Assembly (NCBI GenBank): GCA_035628505.1
Contig: DASPJR010000232.1
Span: 1 to 64,000 of the forward strand
DNA from: DASPJR01 sp035628505
Lineage (GTDB): Bacteria > Planctomycetota > SZUA-567 > H5-PLA8
Direction of reading: 5' to 3'
DNA: 64,000 nucleotides
Position numbers and translations under genes: made by a program. The notes beneath the pieces were generated by a model that was not told the origin of the DNA, did not search any database, and saw only the letters and a list, made by a program, of their open reading frames with translations. Shown piece after piece: positions 52,737 to 62,351 of the stretch. How positions within the stretch are numbered: the first letter of the stretch is position 1; each line of letters starts with the position of its first letter.

Positions 52737-55250
52737 TTACAGCAAGTCGCTGCGCTTTCTCAGCAGCCACTCCGCGCCCATGAAGAGCGTGAAGAGGATC
52801 AGCAGAATCGGCGCATCCCAGAGCGTGTTTTCCTTCTTTTCTTCCACCACGCGCTGAGCCTGGTTCAGATCTTTGAGCAGCTGTCCCATCTGGTTGGCGT
52901 AGTACATGTTCGCCTTCGTCTCGCCATCCACGCCGGCTTTCACGGAACTCTTGGCGATGTTCTCCAGCAGTTCCTTGTTCATGTTCGGCGTTTCCATTTC
53001 GATCTGTGGAACAGTGACGTTGAAATCTGCATGCGCGCCGGCTTCGTCGTCTTCGTCTTTCAGTGTCACACGGAACTTGCCGTCGGCGGCCGCAATCGCC
53101 TCCCCGCGGTACACGCCCCGCTGACCCGGCTCTGGCGTAAGGTCCACCTGAACCTGGTTGGCTTCGGTTTCCGTGTCGGTCAGCACGGCCGTGACGCGAT
53201 CGGCGGTCGAATAGTCGAGATCCTTCTTGGTGAGAACGCGCGCGGTGATCTTCACGCGGTCGCCGACTGCGTACTCTTCCTTGTCCGTATTGATTTCAAC
53301 GCGCGCCGTGCGGCCCAGGAGCTTGGCCAAGCCCAGGTACTGGACGATGTGCCCGTGCATGCGCTCGAGCGCATCGGGCCCCAGTTCAGATGGATAGCGC
53401 ATGCGCCAGAGATCGGCGAAGGCCTGGTAGAGCACGCGGCCGCGGCCAACCTGGCTGGTGATCATCAGCGGAACAGGACCGGTGCGCGATTCGCGATTGC
53501 CTTTTTCGCCGCCGAGCATCAGCAGCGTTGAAGCGCCCAGCTTCGCGCGCGTGGCGTGGTGGTGCCAGTACATCTCGGGCATCAGGTCCCACAGGCTCGC
53601 GTTCTGGTCCTCGCTGCCCTGCAGGGATCCCACATCCAGGCGCGTGACGCTGTGCGTGCGGCCTTCGGGCGTAAGCACCAGCCGGAAGGGCTCCGTCAGC
53701 GGGCTCTGCTGCTCGTCTTCGGACGTGACGTCCGCATTGCGTTCGAACTCAATCGGCAGCAGCAATTCAAGTTTCGAATCCTTGTACGAATCGGGCATGT
53801 TGTTCTTGCCGGCGATGAACCAGATGCCGCCGCCTTCTTCGATTACGAAGCGGCGCAGGTTGTCCACGTCGTGCTCGGTGAAGAACCCGTCGTTGGGCAT
53901 GTTGCCGAAGATGATGACGTGGTACTTGAACAGTTCCTCGCGCGTCGGGAATTCTTTCAGGTACGGCGAGCCTGGCGCCTTGGCCAGCTCGGCCATGTCC
54001 GGCACGCGCAGGAGGATCTTGCAGTCGATGCGTTCCTTTTCGCGAAGCAGCGAGTTCTTCAGGTAGCGGAACTCCCAGCGCGGATCGGCTTCGACGATCA
54101 GCACTTTCAGTTTCTGATCGATAACTTCGACGTCGCGCGATTTGAAATTATTGCCCGGTTCACTGTCTTCAGACGCCAGCTGCTGCAGCCGCACTTCGAC
54201 CTTGTACTGGAACTTGCCCTTCACCTTCGGAATGATGCGGATGATCTCGTTCTGCTCGGGCGTATCACGGAGCGTCACGGCCTGGCGCGCGACCTCGTCG
54301 CCGTTGGCTGTCACGATGATGTCGGCGATTTCATTCGCGAATCCATGCTGCTTGATGCGCACATAGATCGGCGCCAGATCCTTGACGAAGATCTTGTTCT
54401 CCATGAACACGTAGGCGATCGAAACGTCGCGGGCTTCCGGAACGCCGATGCCGATTGGGAAGATGCGCACGGGAGCGTCCTGCGCAACGACCGCCGGTTC
54501 CTCTCCTTTATTGTTGCCGCCGTCGGAGACGAGGATCACCGCCGAGAGCGCCTGGCCTTTCAATCGGTTGAGCGTGCTGCGCAGCGCGCCGCCGACTTCA
54601 GTCACGACGCCATCGGGCTCGATTCCGTCGAGCACCTTCGCGTCGAGCTTCTTATCGGCTCCGGGATCGACAGCCTTCATGTCCGAGGCGCGCGAAAAGT
54701 TCCACATTTCCACATCGTACCTGCGCTGCAGGTTTTCCAGGAACTTCACTTCTTCGTTCTTGAATGCCGCCCGCACGATGTCGATGCGGCTGGCACCGTG
54801 AATGGCCTGCTCGGCTGCGCCATCGAGCTTGTTCGGATCGGTCTCCTTTAAGGAGATCTTGCCCATGGCCTGCGCGACGGTGAACTTGTCTTCCTGGCGC
54901 GTGTATTTATCGACACGCGACATGGACTTGGACGAATCAACAAGAATGACGACTTTGCCCTTCACGACACTCTGCAGTGTCAGCTTCAGCACCGGGCCGG
55001 CGAGGATAAAGAGGAGAATGGCGATGCCCGCATAGCGCAGCGCGGCCATGATTTTGCGCTTCTTCAGCGAGCAGTATTCGGGCTCGCGCTTGTAGAACCA
55101 CCAGACCACGTACGCCGCGGCGGCCGCGGCCATGAGGAACACGAGGATCTGGAACGGCGTCTTCAGATTGCTGAACACAATCTGGCGCTCAATGAGCCGG
55201 GCATCTTCAACCGACTTTACGCCCAGAAGCTTTAAGAACAGATCCATCAC
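52737..55250 (-). CDS. VWA-type membrane protein with GATase-like region
   Basis: The 837-residue protein has two N-terminal membrane helices (ILVFLMAAAAAAYVVWWF; ALRYAGIAILLFILAGPV), a VWA domain with MIDAS motif DSSKS (VVILVDSSKSMS; VILVSDGGNN) and a long extracytoplasmic section. That section contains a class-I amidotransferase-like fold (KVLIVEADPRWEFRYLK, HVIIFGNMPNDGFF) without a clear Cys/His/Glu triad. A C-terminal helix ends it (PILLILFTLFMGAEWLL). It is typical of PVC MoxR/VWA operons. The ATG at 55247 is an equal alternative. Confidence 0.85.
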   Translation of the reverse strand: MMDLFLKLLGVKSVEDARLIERQIVFSNLKTPFQILVFLMAAAAAAYVVWWFYKREPEYCSLKKRKIMAALRYAGIAILLFILAGPVLKLTLQSVVKGKVVILVDSSKSMSRVDKYTRQEDKFTVAQAMGKISLKETDPNKLDGAAEQAIHGASRIDIVRAAFKNEEVKFLENLQRRYDVEMWNFSRASDMKAVDPGADKKLDAKVLDGIEPDGVVTEVGGALRSTLNRLKGQALSAVILVSDGGNNKGEEPAVVAQDAPVRIFPIGIGVPEARDVSIAYVFMENKIFVKDLAPIYVRIKQHGFANEIADIIVTANGDEVARQAVTLRDTPEQNEIIRIIPKVKGKFQYKVEVRLQQLASEDSEPGNNFKSRDVEVIDQKLKVLIVEADPRWEFRYLKNSLLREKERIDCKILLRVPDMAELAKAPGSPYLKEFPTREELFKYHVIIFGNMPNDGFFTEHDVDNLRRFVIEEGGGIWFIAGKNNMPDSYKDSKLELLLPIEFERNADVTSEDEQQSPLTEPFRLVLTPEGRTHSVTRLDVGSLQGSEDQNASLWDLMPEMYWHHHATRAKLGASTLLMLGGEKGNRESRTGPVPLMITSQVGRGRVLYQAFADLWRMRYPSELGPDALERMHGHIVQYLGLAKLLGRTARVEINTDKEEYAVGDRVKITARVLTKKDLDYSTADRVTAVLTDTETEANQVQVDLTPEPGQRGVYRGEAIAAADGKFRVTLKDEDDEAGAHADFNVTVPQIEMETPNMNKELLENIAKSSVKAGVDGETKANMYYANQMGQLLKDLNQAQRVVEEKKENTLWDAPILLILFTLFMGAEWLLRKRSDLL

Positions 55251-55313
55251 GTTGATAAGTCCCGTGTCCGTCGTTCTTCAACCAACCTGGAAACCACAAG
55301 CCTGAAACCGTCT

Positions 55314-57512
55314 TTAATCCCGCGGCGCCCACCTGTTGGCGAGCACCGATTCAAGCGCCAGTAGCACGAAAACCAGTCCGATCAGCCACGGCCACAGCTC
55401 CGTGCCGCGCCGTTCACTGGCCAGGGCGCGCGCGAAATCTTCAGTCTTCGCAACGTAGCTGAAATCAAAGTCGGGGAAATTGGTCTTCAGCGTCGCCGGC
55501 ATCACCACATCCAGGTTCGATTCAATTTCGGTGTTCGGATTGAGCGCGTAGGTCATCGAAACCTTGGGTGTGCGGTCGAGCACGATGTCATAGAAGCCGG
55601 CCTTGTCCGTGTCGGCGAAGTCAAAGGCTGCGCGGCCGTCGGTGGTCAGCTCTGGGCGCGTCTCCTTCTTCTGCGCCGGCTGCGGCGGAGTAATGCGCAC
55701 CACGGTGTTCTGATCGGCGGCCGAGACGATACCGTGAATCGGCAGGGTCACCGGCACATTCTTGGGCGCGCGGTTGCCGAGCGTCAGGCGATTGACAGCG
55801 CGCTGCATCATGATCGGGAACGTCGGCTGCGTCGGCAGATTGCCCCACGCCGTGGTCGGCGGGAAGGCAAAGAGAAGGACAAAGCCCGAACCAACTTTCT
55901 TTTCGACCACCGCAGGTTTGCCGTTGGAGAGCCAGGCGACGACAGAGACCAGATCATCCTGCGGCACTTCGAGATCGTAACCGCGATAGACTTTCGTTGC
56001 GCTCAGCAGTTCGGCGAAATCGCTGCTGTTGAAATCGCTCATGATGGGGTGCGAGAGCTTGTCCGTGGCGAACGTGTGCGCCTGCGGCATCTTCTCGCCG
56101 GGAATAGGAGCTTCGCCCCAGATAGCGCCGATCTTCGCCGGCAGCAGCTTGGGTCCGTTCTCGCCCAGCAGACCATTCATCACCACGCCGTCACTCTGGT
56201 CGCCGAGGAACACCATCAACCCCATGCCGCCGCGGACCTGCTTTTCCAGCACGGTGAGCGCCGACTGCGGAAGACTGCTGACGTTAGCCAGCACGACCGT
56301 CTGGTAGTTGAGCAGGTTGCGGTCGCTGAAGCGCTGCTGCGCGACGGTCTCCGTCACCACGGCGCTCTGCTTGGTCGGATTCTCAGGATCGACCGGCGAG
56401 ATCGCGAATTTCAAGAACCCCGTTTCGCTGGCGATCGGGTCTTCGTTACCAGCTTCGCGTCCGTCGACCAGGAGAATGCGAGAGTCTTCGACGACTTCGA
56501 CTGTGGCATAGCGGCGGTTGTCGCCCATCAGGCGGTCATCGGCGATGCGCACTTCGACCTTGTGATCGCCTCCTTTATTGAACTTCGCCTCGAAGGTGAC
56601 GCTGGCCGTTTCGCGCGAGGCAACGGTCACTGTCGCGCGCTCATTAGCTTTGTCGTTGTTGCCAGTCGGATCGATGTAAAAATCTACCGGCAGGCCCTGG
56701 ATATCCGTTGAGCCGAAATTTTTGATTTTCACCACAAAGCTGATCGGTGTCTCAACCGCAGCCAGCGTATCGGTGGCAGCCAGGTCGATGATCGACACAT
56801 TCTCGCTGCCCGCATCGCCGGCGTTGATCAGGTAAACCACGGCCGTTGCGCTGATCTCTTTGACCAGCGTTTTAAAGCTGGAGGAGACATCGTTCCATGG
56901 ACGGGATTGCATGTCCGTGATGATGTAGAGCTCGCGGTTGGCGGTCTGGTATTCGCGATGCGTCTCGAAGACCTTCTTGACGCGCTGCAGCGCCTTCTCG
57001 ATGTTCGTCCCGCCGTCGGAGAGCAGCACCGAGCGGTCAACTTCCTGCTCCATATAGTTGAGATCAGGCGAGGGCTCGCCCAGCGGCATCTTCACTTCGT
57101 CGGAGAAGGTGAACAGGCCACACCACGAACCGGCTTCCAGCTGCGAGATCACCTGCTTGCTAAGACGCTTGGCGCCTTCGAAGCGCATTTCGCGGCCGTT
57201 GTTGTAGCCCATGGACAGGGAGTTATCGAGCAGGATGATCGCGCCCGTTTTCATTCCGCTGCCGAGGAATCCCTTGGCCGAAACAGCGGGACGCGCGAGC
57301 GCCATGGCCAGCGACATGATCGCGGCGGCGCGGATGAGCATGAGAATGATGTCACGGAGCTGCAGGCGGCGCGCATTCTTCTGAATGGCGTTCATCAGGA
57401 ATTCCATCGCCGCCCAGGTGACAGGCCGGAAGCGCCGCTTGTTCAGCAGATGGATGATAATAGGAACAGCGCCGAGGGCCGTTCCGTATATCAGTAGCGA
57501 GTTAAGAAACAT
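55314..57512 (-). CDS. BatA/VWA-domain membrane protein
   Basis: The 732-residue protein begins with the BatA N-terminal segment (YGTALGAVPIIIHLLNKRRFRPVTWAAMEFL). Membrane helices, a VWA domain with MIDAS DNSLSM (AIILLDNSLSMGYNNG), VLLSDGGTNIEKAL, Ig-like and beta regions, and a C-terminal helix (WPWLIGLVFVLLALESVLA) follow. VWA proteins of this group act with MoxR ATPases in complex assembly or stress tolerance. It is third in the minus-strand operon. Confidence 0.92.
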   Translation of the reverse strand: MFLNSLLIYGTALGAVPIIIHLLNKRRFRPVTWAAMEFLMNAIQKNARRLQLRDIILMLIRAAAIMSLAMALARPAVSAKGFLGSGMKTGAIILLDNSLSMGYNNGREMRFEGAKRLSKQVISQLEAGSWCGLFTFSDEVKMPLGEPSPDLNYMEQEVDRSVLLSDGGTNIEKALQRVKKVFETHREYQTANRELYIITDMQSRPWNDVSSSFKTLVKEISATAVVYLINAGDAGSENVSIIDLAATDTLAAVETPISFVVKIKNFGSTDIQGLPVDFYIDPTGNNDKANERATVTVASRETASVTFEAKFNKGGDHKVEVRIADDRLMGDNRRYATVEVVEDSRILLVDGREAGNEDPIASETGFLKFAISPVDPENPTKQSAVVTETVAQQRFSDRNLLNYQTVVLANVSSLPQSALTVLEKQVRGGMGLMVFLGDQSDGVVMNGLLGENGPKLLPAKIGAIWGEAPIPGEKMPQAHTFATDKLSHPIMSDFNSSDFAELLSATKVYRGYDLEVPQDDLVSVVAWLSNGKPAVVEKKVGSGFVLLFAFPPTTAWGNLPTQPTFPIMMQRAVNRLTLGNRAPKNVPVTLPIHGIVSAADQNTVVRITPPQPAQKKETRPELTTDGRAAFDFADTDKAGFYDIVLDRTPKVSMTYALNPNTEIESNLDVVMPATLKTNFPDFDFSYVAKTEDFARALASERRGTELWPWLIGLVFVLLALESVLANRWAPRD

Positions 57513-57524
57513 TAACCTTCCTTA

Positions 57525-57610
57525 AGTCTCGAGTCCTGGGTCTGAGAGTCTTGAGTCAAAAAGCCCTGGTCTTCTGACGCCCAGACTCCAAGACTCCAGA
57601 CTTCCGACTC
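57525..57610. repeat. GAGTC-heptad inverted repeat
   Basis: Forward arm 57525-57557 (GAGTC, GGGTCT and similar units) and reverse arm 57575-57610 (AGACTCC, GACTC units) form an imperfect inverted repeat. It fills the spacer between the BatA/VWA and DUF58 genes. It is of the same family as 52651-52733. Confidence 0.7.
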
Positions 57611-57612
57611 AC

Positions 57613-58554
57613 CTACCGTCCCACTCGTCGCAATGCCCGGCTCTGCAGGAACGTCTGCAGCGCCACTTCCAGCGGCTGCGCCGTATTAATGAGCGCGTAA
57701 TCCACTTTGTTCCGTTCGCACGCGGTCTTCACCGCGAGTATGTGCTTGTTCAACGCCTCCAGGTAGCTCTTCCGGAGCATCCGCGGCTGGCACATGATCG
57801 GATCGTAGCCTTCGAGTCCTTCGAACTTGATGTTGCCATCGAAGGGGAAATCGAGCTCGTAGGGATCCATCACATGCATCACGAGAACTTCGTGGCGCGC
57901 GAAGCGGAGGTGATTGAGCCCGTCCATGATCTGCTCGGGCTTGTCGAGGAGATCACTGACCAGGATGACGATGCCGCGCCGTTTGATGCGCTCGGAGAAG
58001 TTATGCATGATGTCGCCGACGTCCGTCTTCTTCGCCGGCTTGGTTGCTTCGAGCTCGTGGCAGATGCGGTGAATGTGCGCGCGCGACTGCTTCGGCTCGA
58101 TGTATGTCTGCAGCCCCTCATTAAAGATGCCCACGCTCACGCTGTCGGTCTGGCTGGTGATCAGGTACGAGAGCGCAGCCGTGATGAAGTTGGCGTACTC
58201 GAGCTTGTTCATTGGCGCCTTGGGCGAGCCGTAGAGCATCGATTCGCTGGCGTCATGAAGAATGTGCGCGACAAAATTTGTTTCGACTTCGTACTGTTTG
58301 ATGTGGTAACGCCCAGCCTTCGCGTAGATCTTCCAATCGAGATGGCGAGGATCGTCACCCATTGTGTATTCGCGGTGCTGCGCGAATTCGACAGAGAAGC
58401 CGTGGTACGGCGAGCGGTGCCAGCCGGCCATGAAGCCTTCGACCACCATTTTGGCGCCGAGCTCCAGCTTATCGATCCGGTTAAGAACCTTCGGATCGAT
58501 GTAGCGTGAGAGCTTGACTCCTTTTTGGGTTGGATTGGCGTTGATCAGCGACAT
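57613..58554 (-). CDS. DUF58 protein of the MoxR operon
   Basis: The 313-residue protein carries the DUF58 motif region (FAQHREYTMGDDPRHLDWKI, then YHIKQYEVETN). A VWA-like core follows with a MIDAS-type DASESM (HILHDASESMLYGSP) and GIVILVSDLLDKPEQ. DUF58 proteins partner with MoxR ATPases. It lies 63 nt downstream of the MoxR gene, across a heptad hairpin. Confidence 0.95.
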   Translation of the reverse strand: MSLINANPTQKGVKLSRYIDPKVLNRIDKLELGAKMVVEGFMAGWHRSPYHGFSVEFAQHREYTMGDDPRHLDWKIYAKAGRYHIKQYEVETNFVAHILHDASESMLYGSPKAPMNKLEYANFITAALSYLITSQTDSVSVGIFNEGLQTYIEPKQSRAHIHRICHELEATKPAKKTDVGDIMHNFSERIKRRGIVILVSDLLDKPEQIMDGLNHLRFARHEVLVMHVMDPYELDFPFDGNIKFEGLEGYDPIMCQPRMLRKSYLEALNKHILAVKTACERNKVDYALINTAQPLEVALQTFLQSRALRRVGR

Positions 58555-58562
58555 GGGCTGTT

Positions 58563-58604
58563 GAGTCCGGGAGTCTGGAGTCGAGCGTCTGGAGTCAGAC
58601 GCTC
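58563..58604. repeat. GAGTC-heptad hairpin between moxR and DUF58 genes
   Basis: Tandem GAGTC-type heptads run from 58563. GAGCGTCTG (58583-58591) pairs perfectly with CAGACGCTC (58596-58604) around the loop GAGT. No T-run follows on the minus strand, so it is not a standard terminator. Confidence 0.7.
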
Positions 58605-58617
58605 ACCCGCAATTGCT

Positions 58618-59784
58618 TTACTCACCTGCTGCCGCTGCGGCCGAGAGCTTTTCTGTCTTCGGCACGCTCTGCAGAAGCTTCTCGATGACCTTGTCCGTCG
58701 TGATGCCTTCGGCCTGCGCGGTGAAGTTACAGGCGATGCGGTGGCGCAGCACGGACGGCGCGACGGCTTCGATGTCTTCACAGGACACGTGGAACTGCCC
58801 ATTGAGGATTGCACGCGCCTTGCCGGCCAGGATCAGATTCAAGCTCGCGCGCGGACCGGCGCCCCAGCTGATCCAGTTCTTGATGAAGTCCGGCGCCTCG
58901 CCCATCGCGGGGCGTGTCGAGCGCACGATCTTCTTGGCGTAGTTGTAGACGTGGTCGGCGACGGGCACGCGCAGAACGATTTCCTGCAGCAGGCTGATCT
59001 GTTCGCCGTTGAGAACCGGCTTGATCACCGCCTTGCTCGGCGTGGTGACGCGCTTCATGATTTCAAGTTCTTCTGCGTCGCTCGGGTAGTTCACGAAAAT
59101 TTTGAAAAGGAAGCGGTCGAGCTGCGCTTCAGGCAGCGGATAGGTTCCTTCCTGTTCCAGCGGATTCTGAGTGGCGAGCACGAAGAACGGAAGCGAAAGT
59201 TTGTGCTGCGTGCCGGCGACGGTGACCGATTTTTCCTGCATGGCTTCCAGCAGAGCGGCCTGCGTCTTGGGCGGCGTACGATTGATTTCGTCCGCGAGAC
59301 AGATGTTGCAGAAGATCGGCCCCTTGATGAAGCGGAAGACGCGCTCGCCGGTGGTCTTGTCGTCCTGGATGACTTCCGTTCCGGTGATGTCGCTGGGCAT
59401 CAGGTCGGGCGTAAACTGGATGCGCTTGAAGGACAGATCGAGACACTTGGCCAGCGAGCTGATCATCAATGTTTTCGCGAGGCCCGGGACGCCTTCAAGC
59501 AGGCAGTGGCCTTTGGCGAAGATGGCGATCAGGACTTCTTCAACGACCTTGTCCTGGCCGACGATCACGTTCGCCACTTCACTCTTGAGCGCTTCGTACG
59601 CAGCCTTCAGATGCTTGACCGCGTCCATGTCGCTCATCTGAGCGCCCGCGGATTCTTTCTGGCCTTCAACGCCGCCGCCGCTGGGACCGCGCAGGATGGC
59701 GCCGCACTTGCACTTCACTTTGCCGTACTGGTCTTCCTGCAGGTTAAATCCGCGTCCGCACTCTTCACATTTTACGATCGGCAT
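58618..59784 (-). CDS. MoxR-family AAA+ ATPase with N-terminal zinc ribbon
   Basis: The 388-residue protein starts with a zinc ribbon (VKCEECGRGFNL...VKCKCGAILRG), an unusual addition to MoxR. After a linker comes the AAA+ core: Walker A LEGVPGLAKT, Walker B with NICLADEINRTPPK, sensor 1 VLATQNPLEQEGTYPL and PEAQLDRFLF. MoxR ATPases act as chaperones for VWA-partnered complexes. It is first in the operon. GGAG lies about 9 nt before the ATG. Confidence 0.95.
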   Translation of the reverse strand: MPIVKCEECGRGFNLQEDQYGKVKCKCGAILRGPSGGGVEGQKESAGAQMSDMDAVKHLKAAYEALKSEVANVIVGQDKVVEEVLIAIFAKGHCLLEGVPGLAKTLMISSLAKCLDLSFKRIQFTPDLMPSDITGTEVIQDDKTTGERVFRFIKGPIFCNICLADEINRTPPKTQAALLEAMQEKSVTVAGTQHKLSLPFFVLATQNPLEQEGTYPLPEAQLDRFLFKIFVNYPSDAEELEIMKRVTTPSKAVIKPVLNGEQISLLQEIVLRVPVADHVYNYAKKIVRSTRPAMGEAPDFIKNWISWGAGPRASLNLILAGKARAILNGQFHVSCEDIEAVAPSVLRHRIACNFTAQAEGITTDKVIEKLLQSVPKTEKLSAAAAAGE

Positions 59785-60008
59785 AACGCACTCTCCGCGC
59801 TGAAAAGCCCCGTTCAGAATCTGTGTCTGAATTCCGTAGAACTCACTACACCGATTTTTTCAGCGCGCGTGCTAAAACTTGTGAATTCGGGAAAAACGGT
59901 CTAAGAAGCAGATTATTCAAAATGTCTGTCTATTTTTTTGTTCAGAATGTTTGCAACACATCCGAACGTCAGCTGTAGTAATGCGTTTTTTGCCTATGGA
60001 AAAACGAG

Positions 60009-60034
60009 AGAGGCGGCTTCGCAGCCGCCTCTCC
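60009..60034 (-). terminator. intrinsic terminator of the EF-G-like gene
   Basis: GAGAGGCGGCT (60009-60019) pairs with AGCCGCCTCTC (60024-60034) around a 4-nt loop. On the minus strand it is followed by TCGTTTTTCC. It lies 84 nt beyond the stop at 60118. Of the spacer 59785-60117, this is the only element I can support; a promoter for the MoxR operon is expected in 59790-59960 but was not pinned down. Confidence 0.8.
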
Positions 60035-60117
60035 TACATCTTTTTTGATTAAAGCATTCAATTTTCGCGCGTTTCTCGTTTTCAGTTAATCGCGAGCGCC
60101 ACGCCGCTCGCGCGCGT

Positions 60118-62178
60118 TTACGCTTCAACCTCCTTCACTTGTCGCGACTTCGCAGCGGCGATGACGGGCGCAGCAATATTATTCGGCACGATATCGTAGT
60201 GCGAGAATTCCACCGTATAGAATCCCTCGCCGCCAGTGATCGCTTTGAGCTCGGCGGAATAATTCTGAACTTCGCTGGCCGGAACCTGCGCTTTGACCAC
60301 CTGCATGTCGCCAAGCTGGTCCATGCCCTGGATGCGGCCGCGATGGCTGCTCAGGTGGCCGGTGATATCGCCCATGAATTTCGCCGGCACGACGACTTCG
60401 AGATTTACAACTGGCTCGATCAGCTGCGGCCGCGCTTTCTCGAAGGCTTCCTTGAACGCCTCGCGGGCGGCGATCTGGAAAGCGATATCCTTGGAATCGA
60501 CGTCGTGCGATTTTCCGTCGTTCAAACGCACGCGGACGTCCACCACCGGAATGCCCGGCCACACGCCTTCAGCCATTTTGTTGGCCACGCCTTTTTCGCA
60601 GGATGGAATAAATTGCCGCGGAATCACGCCGCCGACAATTTCGTCAACAAACTCAAAACCATTGCCGAGATTGGGCTCGATCTTGATCTGAACCTTTCCA
60701 TACTGCCCCGCTCCGCCGCTCTGCTTTTTATGCGTGTAGGACACTTCGGCTGTGCCGCCGATCGTCGAACGGTACGGAATCTTGGGCGGGTGCGTCGTCA
60801 CTTCGATGTGCTGCGCTTTCAAGCGGTGCAGCATCAGTTCCAGGTGCGTGTTGCCCATTCCGCGGATGACCAGCTCATGTGTCTGCGGATCGACTTCAAC
60901 CAGAAATGTCGGATCGCCTTCGGCGAGCTGCTTCAGGCGCTGCGCCACTTTCGCTTCATCGTTGCGGTTCTTGGCCTGGATCGCGAGCGCCTGCATCGGC
61001 ATAGGCAGTGGGATGCGCGGAATATACCAGCCCGATTCATCTGTCGTCAGCGTATCGCCGAAGTTCAGATTTTCGTTCTTCGCCACCGCCACGATATCGC
61101 CACAGACGACGCCGTCCTGCTCCTTCAGTTCCTTGCCCTGCACGCGCAGGAAATGCGCGAACTTATCAGGCTTTGCCGCGGACGAACTTTTCGCCACGCC
61201 GCCGGCCGGCAACGATCCGGAATAGACGCGCACGTAGGAGAGCTTGCCGATGAATGGATCGCGCTTGCTTTTGAAAACCTGCGCGTAAAGCGGGCCGTCA
61301 ACCGAGGGCGTGATAGTCTTGTTTTCGATGCCGCCCGGCTTCTCTGGAGCTTTGCGGTGCAGATGCAGCGGCTCATCAAGCGGCGAGGGTGCTTCTTCCA
61401 CGATGACCTGCATCATCTCTTTGAGGCCGATATCCTTCTCGGCCGATACGCACATCACCGGAACGACCATTCCGCTGAGGATGCCTTTGGTGAAGCAGTG
61501 CGCGATCTCTTCGTGCGAGATTTTTTCATCCGACAGGTAGCGCTCCATCACCTTGTCGTCGGCCGAGACGGCCGTCTCCACCAGGCTGGCGTGCAGGTCT
61601 TTTGCGCGGGCTTCCAGATCCGGCGGGCAATCGTGAATGTCATCAAGGAGATTGATGACGCCCTTGAACTCTTTGCCGAGGCCGATGGGCAGAAAAAGCG
61701 GAGCGACCGGCTTGCCGAAAACTTCACGGAGCTGTTCGATCACTTCATCGAATTTCGCACGGTCGTGGTCCATCTTCGTAATCACGAAAACTTTGGGCTT
61801 CTCCAGCGCGGTAGCCATGCTCCAGAGTTTGCGGGTCATCACTTCCACGCCCGCCACAGCGCTAACGGCAATCATCACCGTCTCGCATGCAGCCATGCCT
61901 TCTTCCGCGCCGGCGGCGAAATCTGGAAGGCCCGGACAGTCCAGCAGGTTGATATGCTTGCCCTGAAAATCGAAGTAGCAGACGCCCGTCTCGATGGAAT
62001 GGCCGCGTTCTTTTTCATCGGGATCGAAGTCGCTGACCGTGTTTTTCTCAGCGACGCTGCCCTTCTTCTTGATCGCGCCGCCGTCGTAGAGCAGCCCTTC
62101 CACCAGCGTTGTTTTTCCCGTGCCGTTATGCCCCACAAGGGCAATGTTGCGAATGTTCTCTGTTGCGATTTTGGCCAT
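60118..62178 (-). CDS. fusA2: EF-G paralogue (FusA2/EF-G2-like translational GTPase)
   Basis: The 686-residue GTPase has the EF-G domain order but a divergent G domain: P-loop VGHNGTGKTTL, DCPGLPDF in place of DTPGHVDF, and TKMDHD in place of NKMD. These are marks of the EF-G2/FusA2 group. Domains II-V follow (YAQVFKSKRDPFIGKLSYVRVYSG; GMGNTHLELMLHRLKAQH; GQYGKVQIKIEP; HRGRIQGMDQLGDMQVVKAQVP). It probably acts as a secondary or stress-related elongation or recycling factor. GAGGGGG precedes the ATG, downstream of the candidate RNA/leader. Confidence 0.9.
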   Translation of the reverse strand: MAKIATENIRNIALVGHNGTGKTTLVEGLLYDGGAIKKKGSVAEKNTVSDFDPDEKERGHSIETGVCYFDFQGKHINLLDCPGLPDFAAGAEEGMAACETVMIAVSAVAGVEVMTRKLWSMATALEKPKVFVITKMDHDRAKFDEVIEQLREVFGKPVAPLFLPIGLGKEFKGVINLLDDIHDCPPDLEARAKDLHASLVETAVSADDKVMERYLSDEKISHEEIAHCFTKGILSGMVVPVMCVSAEKDIGLKEMMQVIVEEAPSPLDEPLHLHRKAPEKPGGIENKTITPSVDGPLYAQVFKSKRDPFIGKLSYVRVYSGSLPAGGVAKSSSAAKPDKFAHFLRVQGKELKEQDGVVCGDIVAVAKNENLNFGDTLTTDESGWYIPRIPLPMPMQALAIQAKNRNDEAKVAQRLKQLAEGDPTFLVEVDPQTHELVIRGMGNTHLELMLHRLKAQHIEVTTHPPKIPYRSTIGGTAEVSYTHKKQSGGAGQYGKVQIKIEPNLGNGFEFVDEIVGGVIPRQFIPSCEKGVANKMAEGVWPGIPVVDVRVRLNDGKSHDVDSKDIAFQIAAREAFKEAFEKARPQLIEPVVNLEVVVPAKFMGDITGHLSSHRGRIQGMDQLGDMQVVKAQVPASEVQNYSAELKAITGGEGFYTVEFSHYDIVPNNIAAPVIAAAKSRQVKEVEA

Positions 62179-62231
62179 GATCGGTTCCCCCTCGATGATC
62201 CATAAAGAACGGGCGGCTCAGAGTGCGCGAA

Positions 62232-62346
62232 AACAAAAAAGCGAGACCCTTTTCAGGTCTCGCCTTTCATGGTCGGGCCGGGAAGAGCGCCCCCCCACGA
62301 GCGCTCTTGCCTTGCTCCGCACGGTTTGCCATTCGCCAAACCATGA
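62232..62346 (-). ncRNA. candidate small RNA or transcription-attenuating leader
   Basis: A promoter (62352-62379) is followed directly by about 110 nt of folded sequence that ends in a perfect terminator on the minus strand: GCGAGACC/GGTCTCGC (62241-62263, 7-nt loop) then TTTTTTGTTTTC. Upstream, TCATGGT at the 5' end (62340-62346) is complementary to 62267-62273. Within it, AAGAGCGC/GCGCTCTT (62283-62290 with 62301-62308) forms a stem, and GGTTTG/CAAACC (62323-62342) is an alternative to part of the outer helix. No known riboswitch or SRP, 6S or tmRNA motif was recognised. It is either an independent sRNA or an attenuator of fusA2. Confidence 0.5.
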
Positions 62347-62351
62347 CATGA

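Noticed and set aside
53556..54851. 431-codon + strand frame over the VWA gene
   Set aside because: Antisense shadow without recognisable family.
58525..59904. 459-codon + strand frame over moxR
   Set aside because: Antisense shadow; moxR has all AAA+ motifs on the other strand.
60139..62205. 688-codon open frame on the + strand opposite fusA2
   Set aside because: It is a shadow of a conserved EF-G2 gene in a GC-rich sequence; its product has no domain and is rich in His/Arg/Leu.
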